The notes below the pieces were generated by a model. The model was not told the origin of the DNA, did not search any database, and worked only from the letters and a program-made list of their open reading frames with translations. DNA of 64,000 nucleotides from DASYAE01 sp036501535 (GTDB lineage Bacteria > Actinomycetota > Actinomycetes > Streptomycetales > Catenulisporaceae), in the NCBI GenBank assembly GCA_036501535.1, contig DASYAE010000066.1:1-64000 (forward strand), read 5' to 3'. Shown one piece after another: positions 36,722-46,011 of this stretch. The position numbers and the translations under genes are program-made. The first letter of the stretch is position 1, and each line of letters begins with the position of its first letter.

Positions 36722-37426
36722 ATGGATGTCAGAGACAGCGCGAATCCGGTGGTGCTGAGCGCCTCGCGGTGGCTGGCCGGAATTAATTCGCGCCACCCGT
36801 GGAGTCACAACGAGCACTTCCACGGCTGGATCCTGCGCAACCTGCCCGCCCGCCGGCACGCGGCGATCGACGTCGGCTGCGGGACCGGGGTGCTCGCCGG
36901 GAAACTGGCTCCCCACTTCGCGAGCGTCATCGGGATCGACGCCGACGAGGGCATGGCTGCCGCAGCGAGCACGCGCCTGGCCGGCGAGGGGCGGGTGAGC
37001 ATTACGCGGTGCCGCTTCGACGCGTTCGCCGCGGCGGCCGACGGACCCCAGGCCGACCTGATCACGATAGTGGCGGTACTGCACCATCTCGACCTCGCCG
37101 AGACCCTGTCACGGATTCCGCACCTGCTGGCGCCCGGGGGGCGGCTGCTCGTCGTCGGCCTGGCCAAAGTGAACTCGGTGACTGATGCGACGTTCGACCT
37201 GGTCTCGGCGGCGGCGAATCCGGTCATGGGTCTGATAAAGCACCCCCGGCCGGCGCCGGCCGCTGACCGGGCTGCGACTGCGGCCGGACGGCCCGTGATG
37301 CCGGTGCGTGATCCATCCATGACCGTCGCCGAGATCGGCGCGGTCGCCGGCGCCCACCTGCCGGGCACCGTGATCCGCCGACGGCTGTTCTTCCGCTACA
37401 CCCTGCGATGGGACAAACCGAGATGA
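36722..37426 (+). CDS. Class I SAM-dependent methyltransferase
   Basis: 234 aa. SAM-binding motif I AIDVGCGTGVLAGKL (about 42-56), acidic motif II IGIDADEGM, motif IV VAVLHHLDLAETL and motif V LLAPGGRLLVVGL. A compact Methyltransf_11/12 fold with a small C-terminal cap. ATG 36722 starts just before the conserved N-terminal region; no strong Shine-Dalgarno is seen. The substrate is unknown. It lies 35 bp after the GH31 stop but is unlike it in function, so the pairing may be chance. Confidence 0.85.
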   Translation: MDVRDSANPVVLSASRWLAGINSRHPWSHNEHFHGWILRNLPARRHAAIDVGCGTGVLAGKLAPHFASVIGIDADEGMAAAASTRLAGEGRVSITRCRFDAFAAAADGPQADLITIVAVLHHLDLAETLSRIPHLLAPGGRLLVVGLAKVNSVTDATFDLVSAAANPVMGLIKHPRPAPAADRAATAAGRPVMPVRDPSMTVAEIGAVAGAHLPGTVIRRRLFFRYTLRWDKPR

Positions 37427-37477
37427 CCGGGCTCGCGGTATGCGCGCAGGCCGCACCGGTGACGACCGCGATCCTGT

Positions 37478-38239
37478 TCACGAATAAGCCGTTCCGGGCA
37501 GAGCGCCGTCCATGCTGTATCCGCCGTCCACGTCAAGGCAGGCACCGGTCGTGTAGCAGGCTTCGTCGGAGGCGAGGTAGCAGATGGCTGAGGCCACCCA
37601 CTCCGGCGGCGCGATCTTCCCCAGCGGGATCCTCATGGTCAGGGCCCTGACGATCTCGGGGGTGTAGATCGGGTCGCTCATCCCGGTCCGCGTGGCGCCG
37701 GGGCGTACGCAGTTGACGGTGACGCCGCGGGGTGCGAGCTCGGAGGCGAGCGTGCGGGTCATCGCCTCGAGCCCGCCTTTGGTGGCGGTGTACGGTGCCG
37801 CGTTCGGCTCGGAGACCACGGCGTGCACCGAGGAGACGTTCACGATGCGCCCGGGGGTGTCGTTCTCGACCATGATCCGTGCCACCGCCTGGCTGAGGAA
37901 GAAGATCCCGGTGAGGTTCACTGCGATCACCCGATCCCAGTCGGCGCGCGTGACCTCCAGGAACGGGGCGATGCGCAGGATCCCGGCGATGTTGGCGAGC
38001 ACGTCGACGTGTCCGTGCTCCGCGCGCAGGTGCTCCGCGACGGCGTCGGGGGTCGCGGGATCGGCGACGTCGAGGGCGAGGCGGCGGACCTGCTCGTCGT
38101 GCTGCGCGGGCCAGGGCCGGGTGTGTTGGAGGTCGACGGCCACGACGGTGGCGCCCTCCTCGAGCAGCCGCAGCGCGGTGGCGCGGCCGATGCCGGAGTC
38201 GGCGCCGGTGACCACGGCGACCTTCTGGGCGAATCTCAT
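37478..38239 (-). CDS. Short-chain dehydrogenase/reductase (sugar dehydrogenase-like)
   Basis: 253 aa classical SDR. TGADSGIG cofactor motif (11-18), Asp after the second strand (VAVDLQ) suggesting NAD preference, NIAG, catalytic Ser in VSSVHAVVS, and YTATK with Tyr/Lys near 155-159. It starts 6 bp after an SMP-30-type lactonase gene on the same strand, so together they look like the first two steps of oxidative sugar catabolism (sugar to aldonolactone to aldonate). With rhamnosidases nearby, rhamnose or fucose dehydrogenase is plausible but not shown. Confidence 0.88.
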   Translation of the reverse strand: MRFAQKVAVVTGADSGIGRATALRLLEEGATVVAVDLQHTRPWPAQHDEQVRRLALDVADPATPDAVAEHLRAEHGHVDVLANIAGILRIAPFLEVTRADWDRVIAVNLTGIFFLSQAVARIMVENDTPGRIVNVSSVHAVVSEPNAAPYTATKGGLEAMTRTLASELAPRGVTVNCVRPGATRTGMSDPIYTPEIVRALTMRIPLGKIAPPEWVASAICYLASDEACYTTGACLDVDGGYSMDGALPGTAYS

Positions 38240-38245
38240 GGGCCT

Positions 38246-39145
38246 TCAGGCCTTTCCTGGACGGTGCCGGTAGTGGTGCGAGGGCCGCCCGGGAACGGCG
38301 GCGGCGCGCTGGAGGACCGCGCCGGACAGCGGCCATTGCGCCAGCTGCTCCCCGGTGAGGTCGACGGACGCCGAGGTGATGTACATGGTGCGCAGATCCG
38401 GGCCGCCGAAGGCGAGGCTGGTGGGACGCAGCACCGGAACCTCCACGCTCTCGGCCACCTGCCCGTCGGGGGTGAAGCGGGTGAGGTGCGCGCCGTCCCA
38501 GAACGCGCACCACACGCACCCCTCCGCGTCCACGCGCAGACCGTCCGGAATGCCCGGCAGATCCGTGGTGTCGGCGAACACCTCCCGATCGAGCACTGCG
38601 CCTGTCGAGACCTCGAACCGGTAGCGGTAGATCCGGTTCGCCCGGGAGTCGACGAAGTACATCCAGCGCCCGTCCGGCGACCAGTCGACGCCGTTGGCAC
38701 AGTAGAAGCCCTCGTCGACGGTCGCATAGGTGCCGTCCGCCTCGAGCCGGTAAAGGCGGCCTTCCGGCCGCGTCTCACTGTCCTCGAGCGAGCCGGTCCA
38801 GAAGCGGCCGGCCGGATCGACCGAGCCGTCGTTGAACCGGCACGCCGGGCGCTGCGCCTCCGGGTCGGCGATGAACGCGAGCCGGCCGGTCAGCGTGTCG
38901 AACAGCTGCCATCCGGTGCGCAGCCCGGCGATCACGGTGGCCGGATCCTCGGTCAACCCCAGGCAGCCGACCTGTGCGCCGAGGCTCCACTCCGTGAAGT
39001 CGCCGGCCCGGGCTCCGTACGCATGCACCTCGCCCTTGGCGATGTCGACCCAGTACAGGCGCTCGGTGCGGGTATCCCACAGCGGCCCTTCCCCGAGGGT
39101 CGCGCGCCCGTTCCAGAGCACTGATACATCGCTCGAATGTTTCAT
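38246..39145 (-). CDS. SMP-30/gluconolaconase-family lactonase
   Basis: 299 aa six-bladed beta-propeller. Metal-site Glu in LGEGPLWD, Asn in CRFNDGSVDPAGRFW, Asn/Asp in YCANGVDWSPDGRWMYFVDS, and PTSLAFGGPDLRTMYITS. Hydrolyses sugar lactones (the family name refers to gluconolactone) using a divalent ion. AAGGAC directly precedes ATG 39145; a longer in-frame start at 39157 lacks a ribosome site. First gene of the two-gene operon with the SDR. A LacI-like sequence (CGAATGTTTCAT, 39134-39145) overlaps the start and resembles the two operators before the rhamnosidase operon. Confidence 0.88.
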   Translation of the reverse strand: MKHSSDVSVLWNGRATLGEGPLWDTRTERLYWVDIAKGEVHAYGARAGDFTEWSLGAQVGCLGLTEDPATVIAGLRTGWQLFDTLTGRLAFIADPEAQRPACRFNDGSVDPAGRFWTGSLEDSETRPEGRLYRLEADGTYATVDEGFYCANGVDWSPDGRWMYFVDSRANRIYRYRFEVSTGAVLDREVFADTTDLPGIPDGLRVDAEGCVWCAFWDGAHLTRFTPDGQVAESVEVPVLRPTSLAFGGPDLRTMYITSASVDLTGEQLAQWPLSGAVLQRAAAVPGRPSHHYRHRPGKA

Positions 39146-39410
39146 GTCCTTGACCATAGATCGAAGCAGAGCGGCCGGAGAAGCGCGAGAAAAAGCACGC
39201 GGCGATCCGCAAGGCGGAACTACGCGCGGTGAGCAGCAGGGCACTGAGGGTACTGCCACTCAGCTCCGGCTTGAAGCGTCTCCGCCGCCGGTTTATTGTT
39301 GCCGCGGATGGGGATTTTACGGCTGCGGCGCAGGATTTTGCGAAGTACCGAGCGGGTTAGGTCCCTGCAAGTCGATCCACGACATGGCCAGACAGTGGAA
39401 GGGATGCGTA

Positions 39411-40229
39411 ATGGCACGGGGTGCGGGAGCGGCTGCGGCCGGGGCATTTGCGCGGCGCGGGATGGTCGCATCACTGATCGTGCTGGCCCTCGCGGCGGGG
39501 GGCGCGGCGGGTTGCTCGAGCGGGTCGGGCGGGTCGGGCGCGGCAGTGGGCGACGCCTCGGCGTCGGCTTCGGCGTCGGACGCGATCTCAGCGACCTGCA
39601 TCACGCCCGGGAGCGCGCAGGCCAAGCAGATCGTGCACTATGCGTCCCCTGACGGCGTGCAGGTCGAGGCCTACATGAGCAGCCCGCCCGCGGGAAAGCA
39701 GGTGAGTTCGTCCGGCACGGTGGGCATGGTGATCGTCCACCAGTCCCAGCAGACCCTGTGCGAGAGCTTGAGCTCGGCGGTGCTGTTCTCCCGCGCCGGC
39801 TACCTCGTCCTCGCGCCCACGGTCGGCGAGTACCAGCAGGTGGCCGACGTCGAGGCGAGCGTGACCTATCTGCGCGCGCACGGGGCGAAGCAGGTCGTGC
39901 TGCTCGGCGCGTCGATGGGCGGCACCGCTGTGCTTCAGGCCGCCGCCTCGGTGAAGCCGCCGGTGCAGGCCGTGGTCAGCCTCTCCGGCCCGAGCATCTA
40001 CTCCCCGATGGACGCCCTGCTCACCGCGCCGACACTCGCGGTCCCGGTGTTCTATTCGGCCGGGGCCCAGGACACCGAGTTCGCCACGGACGAGACCGAC
40101 CTCTACAACGCCACCACGGAGAAGGACAAGACCCTCGACATCGTGCCGAACGACTCCTCGCACGGCTTCGCGCTGCTCGGCGACCTGCTGTCGCAGGTCG
40201 AGGCCTTCCTTCAGGCGCACATCAGCTGA
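39411..40229 (+). CDS. Lipoprotein alpha/beta hydrolase (dienelactone-hydrolase-like)
   Basis: 272 aa. Lipoprotein signal: LIVLALAAGGAAGC with lipobox AAGC, then a Ser/Gly/Ala linker. The hydrolase domain has nucleophile elbow GASMGGTA, acid region AGAQDTEFA and His in SSHGFALL. Anchored outside the membrane; likely a small esterase or acyl hydrolase of unknown substrate. GGAAGGG lies 7 nt before ATG 39411. It is divergent from the lactonase operon and followed by the sugar porter. Confidence 0.87.
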   Translation: MARGAGAAAAGAFARRGMVASLIVLALAAGGAAGCSSGSGGSGAAVGDASASASASDAISATCITPGSAQAKQIVHYASPDGVQVEAYMSSPPAGKQVSSSGTVGMVIVHQSQQTLCESLSSAVLFSRAGYLVLAPTVGEYQQVADVEASVTYLRAHGAKQVVLLGASMGGTAVLQAAASVKPPVQAVVSLSGPSIYSPMDALLTAPTLAVPVFYSAGAQDTEFATDETDLYNATTEKDKTLDIVPNDSSHGFALLGDLLSQVEAFLQAHIS

Positions 40230-40297
40230 CCGCCGCCCGATTCGCACTTTAATCATTCCCGGCGCAGCTTGAGCACCAGCCAGAGGCCGTGGAACTT

Positions 40298-40317
40298 CCA
40301 ATCTGTACCAATCCGTA
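40298..40317. repeat. 10-bp tandem repeat CCAATCYGTA, two copies
   Basis: Copies at 40298-40307 and 40308-40317 differ at one base. Upstream of the MFS gene. Confidence 0.7.
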
Positions 40318-40354
40318 AAATGGCACAGGTCCGCCTTTGGCTATCTGGCGTTGA

Positions 40355-40376
40355 TATGGCATTGCTATGGCATTGC
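40355..40376. repeat. 11-bp perfect tandem repeat TATGGCATTGC, two copies
   Basis: Copies at 40355-40365 and 40366-40376, identical. Same control region, 37 bp downstream of the 10-bp repeat. Confidence 0.8.
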
Positions 40377-40538
40377 TTTCGTAAGACCCGGCGGCCGGTA
40401 ACACTTTTGGCTGCACCCAGCTGGCACATCAGCCGCTTCACGTTTCCAGGTCGTCAACCGGGGCATCAAGGGGGCGCTGCGCGGCCAGCCGCGCCGGTCT
40501 TTTCGGCGCGAGCATTTCCGTCGGGTCGAGGAGTGAAG

Positions 40539-42077
40539 ATGACCGTTCAAGACGCAACCTCAGAACGCGGAATCCGGAGCCTGGTGCCGGCCCGCATCGA
40601 CCGGCTTTCCTGGTCCCGGTTCCACACGAGGATGGTTATCGCCCTGGGGGTGGCGTGGATCCTCGACGGGCTCGAGGTGAGCATCGCGAGCACCGTCAGC
40701 TCCTTCATGACGGAGCCGGCCGCGCTGAACATGAGCCCGGCCTCGGTCGCCTTCTCGGTCGGTACCATCTACCTGCTCGGCGAGGTCTTCGGGGCGCTGC
40801 TCTTCGGCAACCTGTCCGATCGGTGGGGCCGGCGCAACCTCTTCATGATCACCCTCGGGGTGTACCTGATCGGCGGCGGCCTGAGCGCGCTGACCTTCGG
40901 GCGCGGCGAGGGCTGGGTGATCTACCTGAACGCCACCCGGTTCATCGCGGGCGCGGGCATCGGCGGCGAGTACGCGGCCATCAACTCCGCGATCGACGAG
41001 CTGATCCCGGCGCGGTTCCGGGGCCGGATCGACATCGCGGTCAACGGGACCTACTGGGCCGGCGCGTTCCTGTCCTCCGTGCTGACCATCCTGGTGATCA
41101 AGCACCTCGACGTCAGCTACTCGTGGCGGATCGGCTTCCTGTTCGGCCCGGTGCTCGGCGTGGTGATCCTGTTCGTGCGGCGCAACCTGCCGGAGAGCCC
41201 GCGCTGGCTGGTGATGCACGGCAGGGTCGAGGAGGCCGAAGCGGCGGTCAGCCGGATCGAACAGGAGACCACGGCCACCGGCGGGGAGCTGGGGGAGGTC
41301 GACGAGTCGAAGGCGATCGAGATCCAGCCCGCGAACAGCGTCGGCTACTGGACGCTGACCAAAACGCTGTTCACCCGATATCCAGGGCGGTCGGTGCTCG
41401 GCTCGTCGCTCATGATCACCCAGTCGTTCCTCTACAACGCGATCTTCTTCACCTACTCGCTGGTGCTGACGAAGATCTACGGGGTGTCCGCCGGCAACGT
41501 GGCGTACTACTTCATGGCGTTCGCGATCGGCAACCTGCTCGGGCCCCTGCTGCTCGGACACCTGTTCGACACGATCGGGCGGCGCAGGATGATCTCCAGC
41601 ACCTACCTGATCGCCGGAGTGGCGCTGGCGATCAGCGCGTTCCTCTTCCACGCGGGGGCGCTGACCGCCCTCACCCAGACCGTCTGCTGGTGCGTCATCT
41701 TCTTCTTCGCCTCCGCGGGCGCCAGCGCCGCGTACCTGACGGTCAGTGAGATCTTCCCGGTCGAGGTGCGTGCCAAGGCGATCGCGGTGTTCTTCGCCAT
41801 CGCGCAGAGCTTCGGCGCCTTCGGCCCCTGGTTCTACGGCAAGCTGATCGGCACCACCACCGGGACCCCCGACTACCTGGAGCACCACTCCAAGCTGTTC
41901 ATCGGCTACCTGATCGGCGCCGCGGTCATGATCGCCGGGGCGATCGTCGAGGCCTTCCTCGGGGTGAACGCCGAGGGCCGGTCGCTGGAGGACGTGGCCA
42001 CCCCGCTGACCGCCGTCGGCAAGCCGACCGGGCTGCTGAGCAACCCGACCGGAGCACCCCGCCCGCCCGCGGCTTAA
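40539..42077 (+). CDS. MFS transporter, sugar/organic-anion porter type
   Basis: 512 aa, 12 predicted helices. Sugar-porter-like marks: GDRWGRR-like LSDRWGRRN in loop 2-3, PESPRWLVMHGR after helix 6, and LFDTIGRRRMISST in loop 8-9. Ends with a short hydrophilic tail. GAGGAG lies 5 nt before ATG 40539. Probably imports a sugar or sugar acid; the neighbouring lactonase/SDR and rhamnosidases suggest rhamnose, its oligosaccharides or an aldonate. An aromatic-acid porter is the alternative. Confidence 0.9.
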   Translation: MTVQDATSERGIRSLVPARIDRLSWSRFHTRMVIALGVAWILDGLEVSIASTVSSFMTEPAALNMSPASVAFSVGTIYLLGEVFGALLFGNLSDRWGRRNLFMITLGVYLIGGGLSALTFGRGEGWVIYLNATRFIAGAGIGGEYAAINSAIDELIPARFRGRIDIAVNGTYWAGAFLSSVLTILVIKHLDVSYSWRIGFLFGPVLGVVILFVRRNLPESPRWLVMHGRVEEAEAAVSRIEQETTATGGELGEVDESKAIEIQPANSVGYWTLTKTLFTRYPGRSVLGSSLMITQSFLYNAIFFTYSLVLTKIYGVSAGNVAYYFMAFAIGNLLGPLLLGHLFDTIGRRRMISSTYLIAGVALAISAFLFHAGALTALTQTVCWCVIFFFASAGASAAYLTVSEIFPVEVRAKAIAVFFAIAQSFGAFGPWFYGKLIGTTTGTPDYLEHHSKLFIGYLIGAAVMIAGAIVEAFLGVNAEGRSLEDVATPLTAVGKPTGLLSNPTGAPRPPAA

Positions 42078-42088
42078 CGCCCGGGGCC

Positions 42089-42109
42089 GGTCGGCGGGCC
42101 CCGCCGACC
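42089..42109 (+). terminator. GC-rich hairpin terminator after the MFS gene
   Basis: Perfect 9-bp stem GGTCGGCGG (42089-42097) / CCGCCGACC (42101-42109) with a 3-nt loop, 11 nt after the stop. No T-tract, as is common for actinobacterial terminators. Confidence 0.65.
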
Positions 42110-42287
42110 AGCCGGTCCGTCCGGTCCGCTGTCCCCTTGTCAGGCGGCCGTCGTGGAGCCGAACAGCTCCGCGGCGGCCGCCTGCGTGTGTAAGCACCCG
42201 GCGACGCCGGCGGGGATCCCTTCTGGCTGACGGCAACCAGGCCTTGACGCGCTCCCGGATCGGCCATACAGTCTGGCGGCGGGGGAT

Positions 42288-42299
42288 TGAAATGTTTCA
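42288..42299. promoter_or_regulatory. LacI-type operator-like palindrome 1 (rhamnosidase promoter)
   Basis: TGAAATGTTTCA, a near-perfect palindrome with central TG, 255 bp upstream of the GH78 start. It resembles LacI/GalR-family operators with GAAAnnTTTC cores. Confidence 0.5.
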
Positions 42300-42442
42300 T
42301 TATACGGGGAAGGAGACTGTGTCGTGCCCCGAGGCTGACCCGAACCGCCTGACGCGAGCCGCCACAGCGCTCATGACATGCTCCGATGGCCGCGACAGGA
42401 CCGCACCTCCCCTTCCGGCGCAGGCGCCACTGTGCCCGAGTA

Positions 42443-42454
42443 TGAAACGTTTCT
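42443..42454. promoter_or_regulatory. LacI-type operator-like palindrome 2 (rhamnosidase promoter)
   Basis: TGAAACGTTTCT with a perfect GAAACGTTTC core and central CG, 100 bp upstream of the GH78 start. 155 bp separate it from palindrome 1, so looping repression is possible. No lacI gene is in the window. Confidence 0.6.
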
Positions 42455-42553
42455 AGACCGGAGGCCGGAGACCCGGCCCCGTCCGCCGCCGCCGCCCACG
42501 GCGGTCGCTCCCTCCCGCTCTGCCGGACACTGCCCCCGGAGAGGATCACGCAC

Positions 42554-45500
42554 ATGGCCCCGCGCCCGCCCGGCCCGTCTGCCGTCCCCGACTCCCCCAC
42601 GCCGACCCCGCCCGGTGCCGCCGAAGCCGCCGGCCTGGACCGCCGGCGCTTCCTCGCGATCGGCGGCACCGCGGCCGGCGGGCTCGGCGCCGCTCTGGCG
42701 ACGGGCTCGGCCGTGCCCGCACAGGCGGCGGCGTCCGGCTCCGCATCGTCGTCGGCGACGGCTGCGGCCTCGGCCGGCGGCGGGGCGCCGGCCGGGTTCG
42801 GCCCGCTCCAGGTCGGCGCGCTGCAGACCGCCTCGATGACGGATCCGGTCGGCATCGACTTCCCCGCCCCGACGCTGAGCTGGCAGCTCATTGATACGCC
42901 GCGCCGCGCGGCCGGCGGCCCCACGCGCGCCGCGCAGAGCGCTTACCAGATCCAGGTCGCCAGCAGCGAGCAGCTGTTGCAGTCGGGCCGCCCGGATCTG
43001 TGGGACAGCGGCCGCACCGCCTCGGCGCAGAACTTCCAGATCGGCTACGGCGGAAGGCCGGTCGGCTCGCGCACGCGGGCCTCGTGGCGGGTGCGCGTCT
43101 GGGACGCGGACGGGCGCGCCTCCGGCTGGAGCGAACCCGCGACGTGGGAGTCCGGCCTGCTCGACCCGTCCGACTGGTCGGCGCGCTGGATCGGCAACGC
43201 CGCCTGGGAGGCCCCGCATCCGCTCACGGTGAGCCTGGCCGCCGCGCAGACGGCCCGCTACGTGCAGCTGACCGTCACCGACCTCGGCCAGCCGGCCGCG
43301 GAGGTCGGCGATCCGGCCTTCCTGCCGCAGCTGCAGATGGCCGAGTTCGTGCTCTACGACTCCTCCGCGCCGATCGTCAACCTAGCGCTCGGCGCCGCCG
43401 TGACCGCCTCCGAGAGCACGACCGTGCCGGGCCAGTGGGCGCCGGAATACCTGACCGACGGCAAGATCACCTCGATCGACGCGCCGTACGGGTATCAGAG
43501 TGCGATCCATCCCGAGACGGACGTGTCCGCCACGCCGATCGTGCTGACCTTCGACCTGGGCTCGGCGCAGACCTTCGACCAGGCCGTGCTGTACCAGCGC
43601 TGGGACGCGCCGGACCAGTGGGGCGTGACGCCGGACTATCCGCGCTCGTTCACGATCGCCGTGGCGGACGCGCCGGCCGGGCCGTTCACGCAGGTCGCGA
43701 GCGTGAAGAAGGACGACAAGCCGTATCCGCCGTCCAGCCTGCACACCGCACCGGCCGGCCTGCCGCTGTTCGCGCGGCAGTTCACCGTGTCGAACAGCTC
43801 TGTCAAGCAGGCTCGCTTGTACGTGTCCTGCGCCGGCATCCACATCGCGACGGTCAACGGGTCGCCGGCGACCGCGAACGTGCTCGAGCCGCCGGTGGGC
43901 AACGTGCTCGACGAGGTGCAGTACGCGACGTACGACGTCACGGCACTGATACGGCACGGCGAGAACGCCGTCGGCGTCGAGCTCGGACCGGGGACCTGGG
44001 ACATCTTCAACACCCCGGCGTTCCCGTCCCGCTACATCAAGGCCACCGCCGGGTTCGGGCCGCCGCGGCTGATCGCCCAGCTGGAGCTGGTCTTCGCCGA
44101 CGGCCGCCGCCAGGTGGTCGGCACGGACGAGTCCTGGCTCACCGGGCTCGGCGCCACGACGTTCAGCAACTGGTACGGCGGCGAGGACTACGACGCGCGC
44201 CGGGTGCAGACCGGATGGGACGAGCCCGGCACGGACCTGAGCGACTGGAGCAGCGCGGTTGCGACCTCGGCCCCGGCCGCCGACACAACGCTGATCGGCC
44301 GGCAGGCGCCCGCGGTGCAGATCGTCGAGTCCGGCACCGCGAAGACGATTACGAACCCTGTCAGCGGAATCTACGTGGTCGACTACGGCGTCAACGCCGC
44401 AGGGTGGCAGGAGCTTGCGCTCGACGCCCCGGCCGGGACCGTGATCACCATGCGGCCGGCCGAGAAGCTGCTGGCCGCCGGGACGGTCGACCAGTCGACC
44501 ACCGGCACGCCGATCTACGACACCTACATCGCGGCCGGCACCGGCAACGAGGTCTGGCATCCCCGCTTCATGTACCACGGCCTGCGCTACCTCCAGGTCG
44601 AGGGCCTGCCTCAGGCTCCTGCGACGAGCGGTGCGCGGCGGCACGTGCTGCGCGCCGCGAACGCCGACTCGGCCTCCTTCACCTGCTCGGACCAGCTGCT
44701 CAACGCGATCCACGGCATCATCAACCGGGCCCTGCAAAGCAACATGTTCTCGACGCTGACCGACTGCCCGCACCGGGAGAAGCTCGGCTGGCTCGACGAC
44801 ATCGGGCTGATCTTCGACGTGGCGGCGCGCAACTACGACGTCGCCGCGCTCTATCGCAAGATCCTGCGCGACGTGGCCGATGCGCAGACCGCGGACGGCC
44901 TCGTCCCGACGACGGCGCCGGAGCTCGCGCTGTTCGCCGGGGCGTTCCGGGACGACGCGAACTGGGGCGGCTCGATCGTCCTGGCACCCTGGCAGATGTA
45001 CCGCACCTACGGGGACGTACAGACGTTGAGCCAGTACTACCCGGCGATGCAGAAATACCTGGGCTACCTGGCAACCAAGGCCTCCGGATATCTGCTCAAC
45101 GACGGTCTCGGCGACTGGATCACGCTGAACTCGACGACGCCGGTGGGCGTCACCGCGACCTACGCCTATAAGCGGATTGCCACGACGATGAGCCGGATCG
45201 CCGCGCTGTTGGGGAAGAGCTCTGACGCAGCGTCGTACGCGGCGCTGGCCGGTCAGATCGCAGGGGCCTTCAACGCGGAGTACTACGACGCGGCGAACGC
45301 CGGCTACAGCTCGGGCAGCCAGGCCTGCAACGCGCTTGCACTGGACGGCGGGTTCGTGTCGAGCGGCGACCACGACGCCGTCCTCGCGACGCTGATCGGC
45401 ACGATCCAGGCGGCCGGCAACCACCTGGACGTCGGCGAGATCGGGCTGCCCGCAGTGTTCCGGGTGCTCGCGCAGGCCGGGCGGCACGACGTGATCTACG

Positions 45501-45997
45501 ACATCGCGACCCTGACGACCTATCCGAGCTACGGCTACCAGGTGCAGACCGGCTCGACCTCGCTGGGCGAGGACTGGGGCGGGATGGGCACCAGCGGCTC
45601 GCAGAACCACTGGATGCTCGGCGCGCTCGACGCGTGGTTCACCGCCGGCCTCGGCGGGATCACTCAGACGGAGCAGTCGATCGCCTATACGAACCTGGCG
45701 ATCGCGCCGGCCGTCGTCGGCGCGCTCACCTCGGCCGCCGCGACGTATCAGGGGCCGCAGGGGCGGATCGCGACCAGCTGGGAGCGCGACGCGACGTCGG
45801 TCGCGCTCGATGTCGAGATCCCGCCGAACACGACTGCGACGGTGACCCTGCCGCTGGCTCCGGCCGGCGGGGCGGGCGCGCAGGTCTCGGCCACCGGCGG
45901 CGCGGAGCTCACCGGCAACGACGGGACGAGCGCGGTCTGGAGCGTCGGCCCCGGCGACTGGCATTTCCGCGTCGCGGCCGCCGCCTCGCGCGGCTGA
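42554..45997 (+). CDS. Tat-exported GH78 alpha-L-rhamnosidase
   Basis: 1147 aa. Twin-arginine signal RRRFLAIGG at 30-38 followed by a hydrophobic stretch and AQA cleavage site near 57. Order: rhamnosidase N-terminal fibronectin-like domain (DFPAPTLSWQL region), an inserted F5/8-type C sandwich (about 215-370), beta-jelly concanavalin-like domain, then the six-hairpin barrel with TDCPHREKLGWLDD (general-acid Glu region), and a C-terminal beta domain. Releases terminal L-rhamnose from glycosides or polysaccharides outside the cell. A GAGAGGA ribosome site precedes ATG 42554. The GH106 gene follows after 14 bp. Confidence 0.92.
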   Translation: MAPRPPGPSAVPDSPTPTPPGAAEAAGLDRRRFLAIGGTAAGGLGAALATGSAVPAQAAASGSASSSATAAASAGGGAPAGFGPLQVGALQTASMTDPVGIDFPAPTLSWQLIDTPRRAAGGPTRAAQSAYQIQVASSEQLLQSGRPDLWDSGRTASAQNFQIGYGGRPVGSRTRASWRVRVWDADGRASGWSEPATWESGLLDPSDWSARWIGNAAWEAPHPLTVSLAAAQTARYVQLTVTDLGQPAAEVGDPAFLPQLQMAEFVLYDSSAPIVNLALGAAVTASESTTVPGQWAPEYLTDGKITSIDAPYGYQSAIHPETDVSATPIVLTFDLGSAQTFDQAVLYQRWDAPDQWGVTPDYPRSFTIAVADAPAGPFTQVASVKKDDKPYPPSSLHTAPAGLPLFARQFTVSNSSVKQARLYVSCAGIHIATVNGSPATANVLEPPVGNVLDEVQYATYDVTALIRHGENAVGVELGPGTWDIFNTPAFPSRYIKATAGFGPPRLIAQLELVFADGRRQVVGTDESWLTGLGATTFSNWYGGEDYDARRVQTGWDEPGTDLSDWSSAVATSAPAADTTLIGRQAPAVQIVESGTAKTITNPVSGIYVVDYGVNAAGWQELALDAPAGTVITMRPAEKLLAAGTVDQSTTGTPIYDTYIAAGTGNEVWHPRFMYHGLRYLQVEGLPQAPATSGARRHVLRAANADSASFTCSDQLLNAIHGIINRALQSNMFSTLTDCPHREKLGWLDDIGLIFDVAARNYDVAALYRKILRDVADAQTADGLVPTTAPELALFAGAFRDDANWGGSIVLAPWQMYRTYGDVQTLSQYYPAMQKYLGYLATKASGYLLNDGLGDWITLNSTTPVGVTATYAYKRIATTMSRIAALLGKSSDAASYAALAGQIAGAFNAEYYDAANAGYSSGSQACNALALDGGFVSSGDHDAVLATLIGTIQAAGNHLDVGEIGLPAVFRVLAQAGRHDVIYDIATLTTYPSYGYQVQTGSTSLGEDWGGMGTSGSQNHWMLGALDAWFTAGLGGITQTEQSIAYTNLAIAPAVVGALTSAAATYQGPQGRIATSWERDATSVALDVEIPPNTTATVTLPLAPAGGAGAQVSATGGAELTGNDGTSAVWSVGPGDWHFRVAAAASRG

Positions 45998-46011
45998 GAG
46001 GGAGGCAGAAC

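Larger units (their letters stand above)
40230..40538 (+). promoter_or_regulatory. Control region upstream of the MFS porter with helically phased repeats
   Basis: 309 bp, no gene. It contains a 10-bp tandem repeat CCAATCYGTA at 40298-40317 and a perfect 11-bp tandem repeat TATGGCATTGC at 40355-40365 and 40366-40376. Both have a period near one DNA turn, as regulator half-sites often do. TTGATA at 40351-40356 may be a -35. Confidence 0.55.
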
